A stretch of DNA of 53,460 bases from Ruficoccus amylovorans (GTDB lineage Bacteria; Verrucomicrobiota; Verrucomicrobiia; Opitutales; Cerasicoccaceae). A program made the translations under genes and the position numbers. Of the stretch, positions 16,700 to 25,960 are shown one piece after another; the stretch's first letter is position 1; each line of letters opens with the position of its first letter. The notes under the pieces are model-generated. The model was not told the origin of the DNA. It worked only from the letters and a program-made list of their open reading frames with translations, and ran no database searches. The DNA lies in NCBI RefSeq assembly GCF_014230085.1, contig NZ_JACHVB010000044.1, forward strand, positions 1 through 53,460. Direction: 5' to 3'.

Positions 16700-18457
16700 A
16701 TGGATAAAGCCGACATCGTTGAGGTGCTCGAAGCCATTGCCGAGCTGCTGGAACTCAAGGGCGAGAACGCCTTCAAGGTGCGCGCGTACCAGAACGGCGC
16801 GCGCGCCCTGGAAACGCTCGATGAGGAGCTGGGGACGGTCATCGCGGAGGAGCGCCTGGGCGAGGTCAAGGGCATCGGCAAGGCGCTGGTGGAGAAAATC
16901 ACCACCCTGCACGAGACGGGCGAGCTCGAATATTACGACAAGTTGAAGGCGTCCGTGCCCGCGACCATGCTTCAGATGCTGGAAATCCCCGGTCTGGGGC
17001 CGAAGAAGATCAAAAAGATGCACGACGCCCTCGGGGTCGAGAGCATCGACCAGCTCGCTGCCGCCTGCCGCGAGGGCAAGGTGGCGGAGCTGGACGGCTT
17101 TGGCGAAAAGACGCAGGAGAAAATCCTCGCCGGGATCGCCAACCGCGAAGCCTACGCCGCCCGTCACCGTTGGGCCGACGCCGAGGCCGTGGCCGCGCCG
17201 ATTCTGGCGGGGCTGCGCGAGTTGAAAGCAGTCGAGCAGGCCGAAGCCGCCGGAAGCCTTCGGCGCAAGCGCGAGACGGTGGGGGATTTGGATTTTCTGG
17301 TGGCCGCGACCGAGCCCGGCCCGATCATGGAGTGGTTCACGACGCAGGACGGCGTGGCCGAAGTCACCGCCAAGGGCGAGACCAAGTCCTCCGTCCGCCT
17401 GGAGGGCGGCATGCAGGCGGATTTGCGGGTCGTGCCCCCGGCGCAGTTCTTTTACGCGCTGCACCACTTCACCGGGAGCAAGGAGCACAATGTGCGCATG
17501 CGCCAGCGGGCGCTTGAGCGCGGGCTGAGCCTGTCCGAGTGGGGCCTGTTCCCTGAGGACACGCGCGGAGCGAAGGAAAACGCCCCCAAGCCGAGCGAGC
17601 GCCAGCCCGAGCCGATCGAGGGCGAACAGGAACTCTTTAAAAAACTCGATCTGGCCTATATCCCGCCGGAACTGCGCGAGGACCGGGGCGAAATCGAGGC
17701 CGCCGCCAAGGATGCGCTGCCCGTGCTGGTCGAGCCGGAGGACATTCGCGGGGTCTTTCACAACCACACCACCGCCTCCGATGGCCGCGCCTCGCTGGAA
17801 GAGATGGTGCAGGCGGCGCAGGATCTGGGGTTCGAGTACCTCGGCATCGCCGACCACTCGAAGTCGAGCTTCCAGGCCAACGGGCTGGACGAGGACCGGC
17901 TGGCCGCGCAGGTCGAGGCCATCGGGAAGCTCAACGCCTCGGGCAAATTCAAGACCTGGGTCTTCACCGGCTCGGAGGTGGACATCCTCACCGACGGGCG
18001 GCTGGACTTTTCCGACGAGGTGCTCAAGACGCTCGACTGCGTAGTGGCCTCCATCCACGCCGGAATGACCAACGACGAGGCCGCGATGACGAAGCGACTG
18101 GTCAAGGCGCTCGAAAACGAGCACGTCACCATGCTCGGGCACATGACGGGCCGCCTGCTGCTGCGGCGCGAGGGCTACCCGGTGGACACGGCCAAGGTCA
18201 TCGACGCCGCATTGGCGAACGGCAAGATCATCGAGCTGAACGCCAACCCGTGGCGGCTCGATATGGACTGGCGGCTCTGGCACAAGGGGGCCGAGCGCGG
18301 CCTGTTGTGCTCGATCAACCCTGACGCCCACGCCCCCGACCAGCTCGGCTTCTATCGCAACGGCGTTTACGCCGCCCGCAAGGGCTGGCTGGAGCCGAAG
18401 CACATTCTCAACACCCGCCCGCTGGCCGAGGTGAAGGCCTACCTTGGCGTGAAGTGA
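16700..18457 (+). CDS. polX: DNA polymerase X family with PHP domain
   Basis: Bacterial PolX fills gaps during base-excision repair and carries 3'-5' exonuclease/phosphatase activity in its PHP domain. 585 residues from ATG 16700 ([19 protein letters not shown]). The open frame reaches back to 16607, but that leader covers a dispersed repeat and lacks family similarity. Helix-hairpin-helix repeats fall at about 90-140 ([19 protein letters not shown]). The nucleotidyltransferase metal site is [17 protein letters not shown] (D196, D198). The PHP domain runs from about 350 with [10 protein letters not shown] (H354, H356) through [20 protein letters not shown] and NPDAHA. It appears to be a single-gene unit. 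Confidence 0.92.
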   Translation: MDKADIVEVLEAIAELLELKGENAFKVRAYQNGARALETLDEELGTVIAEERLGEVKGIGKALVEKITTLHETGELEYYDKLKASVPATMLQMLEIPGLGPKKIKKMHDALGVESIDQLAAACREGKVAELDGFGEKTQEKILAGIANREAYAARHRWADAEAVAAPILAGLRELKAVEQAEAAGSLRRKRETVGDLDFLVAATEPGPIMEWFTTQDGVAEVTAKGETKSSVRLEGGMQADLRVVPPAQFFYALHHFTGSKEHNVRMRQRALERGLSLSEWGLFPEDTRGAKENAPKPSERQPEPIEGEQELFKKLDLAYIPPELREDRGEIEAAAKDALPVLVEPEDIRGVFHNHTTASDGRASLEEMVQAAQDLGFEYLGIADHSKSSFQANGLDEDRLAAQVEAIGKLNASGKFKTWVFTGSEVDILTDGRLDFSDEVLKTLDCVVASIHAGMTNDEAAMTKRLVKALENEHVTMLGHMTGRLLLRREGYPVDTAKVIDAALANGKIIELNANPWRLDMDWRLWHKGAERGLLCSINPDAHAPDQLGFYRNGVYAARKGWLEPKHILNTRPLAEVKAYLGVK

Positions 18458-18476
18458 AGTGGTTGGTTTTACGACC

Positions 18477-18749
18477 TAGAGCATGTTCGTTTTAATCTGT
18501 CGCCTGAGGCTGAGCTGCTTTTGAGCCCCGGCGGCGTTCCTTTCATGGGGGCGGGGCTTCTAGCCCAACCCCCATGAAAGAGCCTTGCCGGAACTCAAAA
18601 GCAGCCAGTCCTTCGGATGGGGCCTGTCTTGGAGCTCGCGGCGTTGGCAGCGGGCTTACGGGCTTCCAGCCCGCTACACCCGCTGTCGCCTGGCGAGGCT
18701 TCAAGACATTTCCCCACCTCATGCGACAGATTAAAGCGAACATGCTCTA
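18477..18749. repeat. 273-bp MITE-like element with 33-bp terminal inverted repeats
   Basis: The left end (18477-18509) and right end (18717-18749) are inverted copies matching at 31 of 33 bases; they start TAGAGCATGTTCG and contain TTTAATCTGTCGC. Nested inside are CTGCTTTTGAG/CTCAAAAGCAG and a perfect CTTTCATGGGGG/CCCCCATGAAAG stem, so the left half forms a long hairpin. The right half holds AGCGGGCT/AGCCCGCT. There is no coding capacity. It lies between polX and the protease gene and fills most of that 386-bp gap. Target-site duplication could be the outer TA. Confidence 0.82.
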
Positions 18750-18843
18750 TCGTCCTGAAATAGCGACAGGCCATGTCGATCCTCCTGCCAAAACCGCAAC
18801 GAAGGGTTTACCTGCGGGCGATTCTACGGTATATCCATGCGTA

Positions 18844-19725
18844 ATGTTTAGACGTAGCCTGATTCTTACTCTCTCGCTGGTGCTGACTCCGCTGTTTTGT
18901 CCGGCTCTGGTCAATAGCGGAAATCCGGGCGGAAACCGGACTGCACCGACTGGCCAGGATGGGCAGCCAACCGACCCCGGCTTTGCCAATATGCTGGTTA
19001 TCAGAGGTGGGGCGGGTGTCTATCTGGGCAATGGCTGGGTGCTGACGGCTCGCCATATCACGCCGGGAATGATTATCCTGAATGGAGAGAAGCGGATGCG
19101 GGAGGAAATTATCGGGAAAATGTACAAATTCAAAAATGCGGAGTTAATGTTGATCCGCCTAAAGGAAACGCCGGATCTCCCCACGGTTAAAATCGCATCA
19201 TCCACACCTGCCGTGGGCACGGAGGTGGTGATGATCGGGGCCGGTCGCCGATCGCAGGACCACTTGACTTTCTGGCAGGTGAGCCAGGCGAGCAACCCCT
19301 GGACGTGGACAGAGGTTACTGATCCGCAGCAGGCGAACATGGCTGGTGTCGTGACTGATCCCGGTGGCCTTATGAGTTGGGGGACAAACCGTATTTCCGC
19401 GGTGAACCCCGCTTCCGCCATGGGCGAATTGCTGGTGACGGATTTTTCCGCCAATCCGGCGGAACGAACAGCCTTTGAGGCGCAGGCTGTGTCTCAGGAT
19501 TCGGGTGGAGCGCTTTTTGCCCAGGATGAAAAGGGCGAATGGGTGCTGACCGGGATCATGGCAACCGTCGGGAGGCTTTATCCGGGCCAGCCGGGAGTCG
19601 GCAAACCGGAGGGGAGCAGTTCGTTCATCATCGGATCCGGGGTGTTTGGCAATCTGACCCTCTCGGTGAACCTGGCCCCATACCGCGAGGAGATTCTCCG
19701 CGTGACCGGACTGTCGGGCGAGTAG
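18844..19725 (+). CDS. Secreted trypsin-like serine protease, paralogue 1 (Glu in place of Asp)
   Basis: 293 residues from ATG 18844, giving a clear signal peptide (about 1-20, LILTLSLVLTPLFCPA). The open frame extends upstream into the MITE, which is not a credible coding start. The mature N-terminus ALVNSGNPGGNRTAPTGQDG is shared with the paralogue at 24977. Chymotrypsin-fold catalytic sites: H71 in LTARHI and S220 in AVSQDSGGALF. The position of the catalytic Asp holds E100 (KNAELMLIRL), whereas the paralogue has D100. The family has QDSGG instead of GDSGG. It may be a weak or inactive protease. Substrate unknown. Confidence 0.78.
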   Translation: MFRRSLILTLSLVLTPLFCPALVNSGNPGGNRTAPTGQDGQPTDPGFANMLVIRGGAGVYLGNGWVLTARHITPGMIILNGEKRMREEIIGKMYKFKNAELMLIRLKETPDLPTVKIASSTPAVGTEVVMIGAGRRSQDHLTFWQVSQASNPWTWTEVTDPQQANMAGVVTDPGGLMSWGTNRISAVNPASAMGELLVTDFSANPAERTAFEAQAVSQDSGGALFAQDEKGEWVLTGIMATVGRLYPGQPGVGKPEGSSSFIIGSGVFGNLTLSVNLAPYREEILRVTGLSGE

Positions 19726-19735
19726 AGCCTGTTCG
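19723..19735 (+). repeat. Half-site resembling the MITE end
   Basis: TAGAGCCTGTTCG matches 12 of 13 bases of the 18477 element end and begins at the stop codon of the protease gene. No matching right arm was seen nearby. A looser relative (TAGGGCCTGTTC on the minus strand) lies at 46285-46296. Confidence 0.4.
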
Positions 19736-19797
19736 GTTCGTGTCTGTGTTGATCGGGCGTTTGTGGGCGTATCCTGCGGATAGCCTTAATTTACAAC

Positions 19798-19830
19798 AAA
19801 AGCCCGTCCTCTTTCGCAAGGACGGGCTTT
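19798..19830. terminator. Bidirectional terminator between protease and isomerase genes
   Basis: AAAGCCCGTCC and GGACGGGCTTT form a perfect 11-bp stem with a tctttcgcaa loop. On the minus strand it is followed by TTTTGTTG, so it best terminates the Gfo/Idh-isomerase operon. It can also stop the protease transcript. Confidence 0.78.
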
Positions 19831-19866
19831 GGGGTTGTAGAAAGCGGGCAATTGCCGGAGTGCTGG

Positions 19867-20613
19867 TTAAAGCACCTTCTTCATCTGTTCGACGCAGTTC
19901 TTGAGAGCGGGGACCGGGTTCTGCGGGTCGGCCTCGTACTCGATCACGGCCATGCCGCCGAAGCCGGAGTCGGTCACGGTCTTGGCATAGGCGGGCAGGT
20001 CGAGGTTGCCCTGGCCGACCACGGTGTCCTTCCACTGGCCGTTTTTCTCGAAGACGAAGTCCTTGAAGTGGATGCCCGTCAGGTGTCCGGCGTAGCGCTT
20101 GAGCCACTCGATCGGCTGCCCGAGCTTCGGGCCGATCTGCATGCACCAGGCGGTGTCCATGCACAGGCCGATCTCAGGCGCGCCGAGCCCGATCAGGTGG
20201 TCGAGCACATCCGGTTGTCCGCCGAACATGTACCCGCCGTGGCAGTGGATGCCGACCTTGACCCCGTACTCGCGGGCCAGTTGGCGGGTCTGGGCGATGG
20301 CGCGGACGTAGCTCTCGACTTTGAAGTGGACGGAGATGTGCTTGGCTCCGGCCAGCTTGACGCACTCGAACAGGTCGCGCTCGGCGGGATCGCCGTGGAG
20401 CGTTTCCACGCCGATGGAGACGATCTTCACCCCGGCGTCCTCATAGGTTTTGACGACGTTCTTCCAGCCTTCGAGGTCGTGGAAGTTCGCGTGTATGGCG
20501 CAGACTTCCACCCGGTCGAGACCGATTTCTTTCACCTTGGAGGCGACGTCGGCGTTGTCTTTGAAGTTGCGGAAGCAGTAGCTCTGCACCCCCAGTTGAA
20601 TGGCTTGGCTCAT
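19867..20613 (-). CDS. Sugar phosphate isomerase/epimerase family TIM-barrel protein
   Basis: 248 residues starting at MSQAIQLGVQSYCFRNF; the longer open frame upstream is antisense to the neighbouring oxidoreductase. It is an AP-endonuclease-2/xylose-isomerase-like barrel. Metal-ligand positions appear as VEVCAIHAN, GVKVGIHCHGGYMFGG, GLCMDTAWCMQIG, GIHFKDFV and VIEYEAD. Members isomerise, epimerise or dehydrate sugars and inositols. It is immediately downstream of a Gfo/Idh/MocA oxidoreductase (35 bp), a pairing common in inositol and modified-sugar catabolism. The exact substrate cannot be read from sequence. Confidence 0.82.
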   Translation of the reverse strand: MSQAIQLGVQSYCFRNFKDNADVASKVKEIGLDRVEVCAIHANFHDLEGWKNVVKTYEDAGVKIVSIGVETLHGDPAERDLFECVKLAGAKHISVHFKVESYVRAIAQTRQLAREYGVKVGIHCHGGYMFGGQPDVLDHLIGLGAPEIGLCMDTAWCMQIGPKLGQPIEWLKRYAGHLTGIHFKDFVFEKNGQWKDTVVGQGNLDLPAYAKTVTDSGFGGMAVIEYEADPQNPVPALKNCVEQMKKVL

Positions 20614-20648
20614 GGGATAATGCTGTTGGGTTGGTGTGGTTGAAATGC

Positions 20649-21716
20649 TCAGGCCAGGACGACTTCGCGGCCGGTGCGGCTGGACTCGGCGATGCCGTCG
20701 AGCACCTTCTGGACGGCGAGGGCCTGCTCCAGCGTGCAGCACAGCGCGGAGCCGTCGTGCAGGTGGTTGATGAAGTTGGTGAAGCGGTTGGCCATGCCGG
20801 GGGCCTCGGGGTCCTTGAGGTTTTCGAGGATCTCGTAAGCGGCGCAGTCGTGTTTGGAGAAGCGGAACAGCTTGGCCGGGAAGACGCTGGCTCCGGCCTC
20901 GGTGCCGAAGAGTTCGACATTGTGGCTGTCGGCGGCCAGGGTGTGGCAGGCCCAGACGGCTTCGAGGTTGACGGTCGCGCCGTTGGCCAGGCGGATGAAG
21001 GCGCTGGCGAAGTCGTCCACGTCGAAGGCGATGTCGCTCTTGTCGGACATGCCCCATTTGCCTTCACCCAGCCCGCGGGGACCGAACTTGCTGTAAGTCG
21101 CGCCGCTGACCGCGACGGGCTCGAAGTTGTCCATGCAGTGCAGGCACAGGTCGAGCATGTGCACACCGATGTCGTAAAGCGCGCCGCCGCCGGCCATCTC
21201 GTGGCTGACGAACCACGTGCCCAGCTTGGGGATGCCGGTGCGCCGCCGCCAGTAGGCCTTGGCGTGGTAGATCTCGCCCAGTTCGCCGGCCTCGACGGCG
21301 GCCTTGATCTTGAGCGCGTCGGGGGTGAAGCGCTGGTTCATGCCCACGCTCAGGGTCAGCCCGGTCTCGCGGGCCAGCTCGACGGCGGCCTGCGCCTCGG
21401 CCAGGCTCATGGCGAAGGGCTTTTCGAGGATGACGTGCTTGCCCGCCTTGAGGGCCTGCATGGCGCTGGGGGCATGGAATTTATTCGGGGTGGCGACGTA
21501 GAGGGCGTCCACCTTGTCGTCGGCCAGGAGGGCTTCGAGGCTGGTGCAGGGGGTGGTGACCTTGTGCTTGTCGCAGAAGTTCTTCACGCGCACTTCGCTC
21601 GGGTCGAAGGCGGCGACGACTTCGCCGTGGGGGTGGGCGTTGATCTGGTCGGCGGCGGAATTGGTGATCATTCCGGTGCCGACGAAACCGAATCGGATTT
21701 TATCGGAGTTTTTCAT
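20649..21716 (-). CDS. Gfo/Idh/MocA family NAD(P)-dependent oxidoreductase
   Basis: 355 residues. The N-terminal Rossmann fold begins RFGFVGTGMITNSAADQI. The family motif VILEKPFAMSLAEAQAAVE has the catalytic lysine of EKP. The substrate domain has GMNQRFTPDALKIK and GGGALYDIGVHMLDLCLHCM, with the His-containing DIGVH typical of the active site. It oxidises or reduces a cyclic sugar or inositol. It is first in a two-gene minus-strand operon with the TIM-barrel isomerase, and divergent from the AraC regulator gene, which probably controls it. Confidence 0.87.
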   Translation of the reverse strand: MKNSDKIRFGFVGTGMITNSAADQINAHPHGEVVAAFDPSEVRVKNFCDKHKVTTPCTSLEALLADDKVDALYVATPNKFHAPSAMQALKAGKHVILEKPFAMSLAEAQAAVELARETGLTLSVGMNQRFTPDALKIKAAVEAGELGEIYHAKAYWRRRTGIPKLGTWFVSHEMAGGGALYDIGVHMLDLCLHCMDNFEPVAVSGATYSKFGPRGLGEGKWGMSDKSDIAFDVDDFASAFIRLANGATVNLEAVWACHTLAADSHNVELFGTEAGASVFPAKLFRFSKHDCAAYEILENLKDPEAPGMANRFTNFINHLHDGSALCCTLEQALAVQKVLDGIAESSRTGREVVLA

Positions 21717-21756
21717 GGGTATTTGAAAGTTAGCTTCGAGGTTTATGCTTTCCTTG

Positions 21757-21784
21757 TTGGATCAGACATTCAATGCTCTATGAT
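21757..21784 (+). promoter_or_regulatory. Candidate sigma70-type promoter of the AraC regulator
   Basis: TTGGAT (21757-21762), 16-bp spacer, TATGAT (21779-21784), 46 bp ahead of the start codon, within the 114-bp divergent regulator/oxidoreductase spacer. Found by eye from consensus only. Confidence 0.45.
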
Positions 21785-21830
21785 GTTTAAAAGCTATGAT
21801 TAGTTGTGTAAAAATCGGCAGGAGAAAACG

Positions 21831-22601
21831 ATGAGATTGGGCGAATTGATCCGGGTCGGGCATTACCATAATCCGGCAGGGCGCCATCCGATCCCCAAAC
21901 CAATCGCTCGGCGTACCTATTGCCTGGAACTGATGACCGGCGGACGCGGCTGGGTGCAGATGGAGGGGCAATGGGTGGAGGTGCTGCCGGGGGCTCTCCT
22001 GTGGCATCAGGCGGGGGACTATACGATTGGCCGTAGCGACTTCGAGGACCCGTATCGCTGTCTGTCCCTGCGGGTAAAGGTGCTCGATGACGCTCCGCGC
22101 CCGGTGCCGCATCTGACCTGGTGGCAAAATCTCGACGCCGTGTGCCGCTTCGCGGACGAGTCAGTTTCGCTCTATGCCTCGGACCGCCTCGACCACGCGG
22201 TGCTGCGGGACTACATCCTTTCGCGCCTCCGGCTCCAGGCGGAACTGTACCTGCGCGAAGCCCCGCGCCAAGCGCTCGCCCCGGAGCTCCAGCGCGTGCT
22301 CGCGTATGTGGAAAAGTACTACGCCGCGCCTTTGCGTCTGGAGGCGCTGGCCGACATCGCTCAGTGGTCGGTGCCGCATCTGCATGCGCGCTTCCGCGAG
22401 GCGTTGGGTTGCAGTCCGCACCAGCACCTGATCGAGCGCCGGATAGAGGCCGCCCGCGTCCAGCTCGCCGGGACGAACGACCCGATCAAGAAAGTCGCCG
22501 CCGATTGTGGTTTTTCCAACGCTTCGGCGTTGTGCGTGATGTTCCGCCGCCATACCCATCTCAGTCCCGCGGCTTACCGGCGGCGTCAGGTGGTGGCGTA
22601 G
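21831..22601 (+). CDS. AraC-family transcriptional regulator
   Basis: 256 residues from ATG 21831, chosen because AGGAG lies 6 bp before it; an in-frame ATG at 21804 has no such site. The N-terminal sensor is a cupin-like part (about 1-110: RRTYCLELMTGGRGWVQMEGQWVEVLPGALLWHQAGD). The C-terminal double helix-turn-helix (about 155-253) has LADIAQWSVPHLHARFREALGCSPHQHLIERRIEAA and IKKVAADCGFSNASALCVMFRRHTHLSPAAYR. It is divergent from the Gfo/Idh-isomerase operon, so it is probably its sugar-responsive activator. Confidence 0.88.
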   Translation: MRLGELIRVGHYHNPAGRHPIPKPIARRTYCLELMTGGRGWVQMEGQWVEVLPGALLWHQAGDYTIGRSDFEDPYRCLSLRVKVLDDAPRPVPHLTWWQNLDAVCRFADESVSLYASDRLDHAVLRDYILSRLRLQAELYLREAPRQALAPELQRVLAYVEKYYAAPLRLEALADIAQWSVPHLHARFREALGCSPHQHLIERRIEAARVQLAGTNDPIKKVAADCGFSNASALCVMFRRHTHLSPAAYRRRQVVA

Positions 22602-22604
22602 CGC

Positions 22605-22629
22605 GCCGACAGGGCCGGTCGGCTTTATT
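22605..22629 (+). terminator. Terminator of the AraC regulator gene
   Basis: GCCGAC and GTCGGC stem with a 7-base loop, then TTTATT. It lies in the 23-bp gap to the convergent glycosyltransferase and runs into that gene's end. Confidence 0.55.
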
Positions 22630-23755
22630 GCAGTTCCTTGACCTTGCGATAAATGTCATCAAAAGCGCGGTCCCTGATTGCCAGAAGGTCTGAACTGAGT
22701 TTGCGGGCGGCTTGTTGTTTTTCCCGAAGGCTGCCTGGGCTAAGTTTTTCGAAAAAGGCTTTCATCGCTGAAGTAGGCTTCTCCTCTGGTGGTAATCGCC
22801 AGCCCGCATCGTGCAGCAGTTTCCAGTTATCGTTTTCACGGCTGCCATGAAAGAGGATGCTGCCGCCCTCGCAAACTGCGCTGACGGCTTTCGAGGGCAC
22901 ACAAATGTGATCCCAGTGCGGCAGCAACGTGACCAGATGGATGTCGATGAAGCGCAAGTGCTCACGCGGTACGCTGTCCAGGGTGATGACTGCTGGCATG
23001 TCTTTGGCCAACTCACGAAGGCGGGCAGACTTCGCTCCGGAAGCGGCCAGGATGAAGCGGTGGCGTTTCGGATCAAGACAACTAAGGGCAGCCTCGACAA
23101 AAGTGTCGCTGTGGGCTTCGCCGAGGTTACCGACATAGCCGAGGATGATCTTGCCTTCCGCCCGCGCCCATTCCGGCGCAGCAGCGGGGTCTGGTGTGCG
23201 GGCGATACCGCAGGGCAGGATGGAGGCACCCGGCGAGGGGGTGTATTGCTGCCGGATATGCGCGGCCTGTTGCGGTCCGAGAGCGAGCAGGTGGCTGGGG
23301 GCGTTGCCTTCGACTGTCTTTTGCAAATACCGGTAAAAGGGGCTGGAGCGGCGCACGAGCCCGGCAGCAGCGAAGGCCTCCGGGTAGAGATCGAGCGACC
23401 AGTAGATCCACGGGATTTGGCGGCGGCGTGTCTCCCTGGCCATCCAGAAGTTGAGCAAGGGCGGGTCGGTCATGCAGATAATTGGGCCGTGGTCCAGCTT
23501 AAGGGCATGGCGAATGAGGCGGCGACCTTCAAGCAGGCTGGCGAGCAGGCGCCGGATCTTGTGTTTGCCGCTGTAATGGCGGGGGAGCAGGTGCAGATTT
23601 CTTTCGGCAGGCGCGTCGGGTTGGCCGGGCTCACGCAGCGCGACACGGGTAACGGTGATCCCGCGCCGGGCGAGGTAATCAGCCAGCTCGGTGGCGTGGT
23701 GCCACTCGGTGTTGGAATCGGCATGGATGACGCGGTTGACGATCGTGCAGCGCAT
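22625..23755 (-). CDS. Glycosyltransferase, GT4-like
   Basis: 376 residues from MRCTIVNRVIHADSNTEWHH at 23755; the longer frame overlaps the upstream epimerase and adds a leader with no family features. It is GT-B-like: the N-terminal domain has ELADYLARRGITVTRV and IICMTDPPLLNFWMA, a pattern common in WcaI-type transferases, and the C-terminal domain begins GYVGNLGEAHSDTF. It would add a sugar to the glycan repeat on the cytosolic membrane face. It is last of a two-gene minus-strand pair with the epimerase (17 bp). Donor and acceptor unknown. Confidence 0.72.
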   Translation of the reverse strand: MRCTIVNRVIHADSNTEWHHATELADYLARRGITVTRVALREPGQPDAPAERNLHLLPRHYSGKHKIRRLLASLLEGRRLIRHALKLDHGPIICMTDPPLLNFWMARETRRRQIPWIYWSLDLYPEAFAAAGLVRRSSPFYRYLQKTVEGNAPSHLLALGPQQAAHIRQQYTPSPGASILPCGIARTPDPAAAPEWARAEGKIILGYVGNLGEAHSDTFVEAALSCLDPKRHRFILAASGAKSARLRELAKDMPAVITLDSVPREHLRFIDIHLVTLLPHWDHICVPSKAVSAVCEGGSILFHGSRENDNWKLLHDAGWRLPPEEKPTSAMKAFFEKLSPGSLREKQQAARKLSSDLLAIRDRAFDDIYRKVKELQ

Positions 23756-23772
23756 GGCGGTTGTGAAATGAC

Positions 23773-24825
23773 TTAGCTCTGGCGCGCCTGCCAACTGGCG
23801 AGGATTTCCTTGAAAATGTCGTCCAGACTTTTGGTGAGATCCCAATCGGGATAGTGGTGGCGCATTTTTCGCAGATCGCTGTAGTAGCAGATGTGGTCGC
23901 CCTCACGGTTCTGTTCCACATAACGGGACTTCATTGGCTGGCCGCTAAGGGCCTCGATGCGAGCGAAGGCTTCGAGGATGGAGCAACTGTTCGATTTACC
24001 TCCGCCGAGATTGTAAACCTCGCCGATGCGCGGGCTTTGGTAAAACGCCCACATGAAGCGGGCGACATCGAGCGAATGGATGTTGTCGCGAACCTGTTTG
24101 CCCTTGTAGCCGAAGACGGTGTACTCACGCCCTTCGAGATTACACTTGATGAGGTAGCTGAGAAAGCCGTGCAGTTCGACGCCGGAGTGGTTGGGGCCGG
24201 TCAGGCAGCCGCCGCGCAGACAACAGGTAGGCAGGCCGAAGTAGCGCCCGTACTCCTGCACCATGACATCGGCTGCGACTTTGGAAGCCCCGAAGAGCGA
24301 GTGTTTGGACTGATCGATGGTGAAGTCCTCGGCGATGCCGTGGGCGAAGGCCGGGTTGTCATACTCCCAGCGCGTGTCTTCCTCGCGCAGGGCGATGCGG
24401 TTGGGCGCGTCGCCGTACACTTTGTTGGTGGACATGTGGATGAAGGGACTTTCCGGACAGTGCTGGCGGGCGGCTTCGAGCAGGTTGAGCGTGCCCCCGG
24501 CGTTGATGTCGAAGTCGTCGAAGGGAATCTGTGCCGCCTTGTCGTGTGAGGGCTGGGCCGCGGCGTGTACCATCACGTCCGGACGCAGGGATTTGACCAG
24601 CTCGCGCACAGCGGCGCGGTCGCGGATGTCCAACTCGTGGTGCTCGAAGTGGGCGAGCGTTTGTTGCAGGCGCTGTTGGTTCCAGCGCGTGTCACCGGAC
24701 TGCCCGAAAAATTCGGCCCGCTGGTTATTGTCCAGTCCGTGGACGGCGAAGCCCTGATCGGAGAAAAACGTGCAGACTTCCGAGCCGATGAGTCCGGAGG
24801 AGCCGGTGACGAGAATATTTTTCAT
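23773..24825 (-). CDS. NAD-dependent sugar epimerase, CDP-paratose 2-epimerase-like
   Basis: 350 residues of extended short-chain dehydrogenase. [12 protein letters not shown] binds NAD. The catalytic region has [13 protein letters not shown] and [26 protein letters not shown]. The insert [26 protein letters not shown] resembles CDP-tyvelose/paratose 2-epimerases (RfbE/TyvE), although here the residue before the x-x-x-K is F-G-A-S-K, without the usual Tyr. That missing tyrosine (HSLFGASK) is also seen in some of this subgroup, so activity is likely but the substrate is open. It is paired with a glycosyltransferase gene and divergent from the second protease. Confidence 0.75.
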   Translation of the reverse strand: MKNILVTGSSGLIGSEVCTFFSDQGFAVHGLDNNQRAEFFGQSGDTRWNQQRLQQTLAHFEHHELDIRDRAAVRELVKSLRPDVMVHAAAQPSHDKAAQIPFDDFDINAGGTLNLLEAARQHCPESPFIHMSTNKVYGDAPNRIALREEDTRWEYDNPAFAHGIAEDFTIDQSKHSLFGASKVAADVMVQEYGRYFGLPTCCLRGGCLTGPNHSGVELHGFLSYLIKCNLEGREYTVFGYKGKQVRDNIHSLDVARFMWAFYQSPRIGEVYNLGGGKSNSCSILEAFARIEALSGQPMKSRYVEQNREGDHICYYSDLRKMRHHYPDWDLTKSLDDIFKEILASWQARQS

Positions 24826-24976
24826 GGTGGTGCAGGAGAGAGGCGGGCGTTTGATGATCGGGAGGGGCCATTCTACCTAAGCCGATGATAGCCCTACGAT
24901 CTCCTTGCAGCATGGTCGAAGGTGAATGGGAAATCAATTGTTTACGATCTTGGGGGGACTGTGTAATCTCCGTATC

Positions 24977-25837
24977 ATGCCATTTTTTAGAACTATTGTT
25001 GCTGCGCTTTGTCTGTGCAGTCCGCTTAGCTCACACGCTCTTGTTAATGCGGGCAACCCGGGGGGGAACACCACCGCCCCGACTGGGCTGGATGGTCAGC
25101 CGGAGGATCCGGGCTTTGCCAACATGTTTGTCGTTGATGGCGGGACGGCGGTTTATCTGGGAGAGGGATGGCTTTTGACCGCAAATCACGTTTCGGCGAA
25201 ATGGATAGAATTGGACGGTGTGCGTGTGCCGAGCGAGCAAGTGGTGGATAAAGTGAAGAGAGTGAAAGGAGCGGACCTAAAGCTCATTCATCTAAAGGAG
25301 GCATTGGATTTGCCCGCGGTTAAGATCGCCGCGCAGCCGCCAGAGGTGGGTGCCGAGGTGATCATGATTGGCGCAGGGCGTATCTCCGAAGACAAATTGA
25401 CATTCTGGCAGGTCGATCAATCAACCAAGCCTTGGGCATGGACAGAGTTGCCCGATGCGAAGGGGGCGAATATGGCGGGGGTGCTCAGCAAGGGGGGGTA
25501 TCAGATGGCCTGGGGCACAAACCGTATCTCCGCCGTCCAGGGCAAGTGGCTGGTGACGGACTTTTCTCCGCCATCCTCGCAAGCAACGCCCTTTGAAGCT
25601 CAGGCGATTTCGCAGGATTCCGGCGGTGCAATGTTTGCTTATACAGATGAGGGGTGGAAGTTGATAGGCACAATGGTGACCGTGGGGCGGTTGCTTCCCG
25701 ACCAGCCGGGGGTTGTTAAGCCCGAGAAATCCAATACCCTCGTCGTCGGGTCCGGCGTGTTTGGCAACCTGACCATGTCCCTACTGTTGCCACCTGTGCG
25801 CCAGGAGATCATAGAGATCACGGGGTTGGGTCTGTGA
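24977..25837 (+). CDS. Secreted trypsin-like serine protease, paralogue 2 (complete triad)
   Basis: 286 residues from ATG 24977 (MPFFRTIVAALCLCSPLSSHA signal; a start at 24926 lies 17 codons upstream). The mature region ALVNAGNPGGNTTAPTGLDGQ is collinear with paralogue 1 for about 186 residues. Catalytic residues: H71 (LTANHV), D100 (KGADLKLIHL) and S215 (ISQDSGGAMF). The end GSGVFGNLTMSLLLPP is also shared. It is secreted; target unknown. It sits on the plus strand inside the minus-strand polysaccharide locus, 123 bp ahead of the second gmd. Confidence 0.8.
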   Translation: MPFFRTIVAALCLCSPLSSHALVNAGNPGGNTTAPTGLDGQPEDPGFANMFVVDGGTAVYLGEGWLLTANHVSAKWIELDGVRVPSEQVVDKVKRVKGADLKLIHLKEALDLPAVKIAAQPPEVGAEVIMIGAGRISEDKLTFWQVDQSTKPWAWTELPDAKGANMAGVLSKGGYQMAWGTNRISAVQGKWLVTDFSPPSSQATPFEAQAISQDSGGAMFAYTDEGWKLIGTMVTVGRLLPDQPGVVKPEKSNTLVVGSGVFGNLTMSLLLPPVRQEIIEITGLGL

Positions 25838-25960
25838 CTCGGTGTTGTGGGATGAGATTCAGATGCTGCCTGGAGTTCTGCTGGCTTTAGTGTTGCCAGT
25901 GGGGACGGATTTTGATGATGGTTTCGGCTTCTCTCTGTTCGACACGACTCTGCATCATCT

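Noticed and set aside
16634-18403. 589-residue minus-strand ORF
   Set aside because: Antisense shadow of polX in GC-rich DNA; no domain features.
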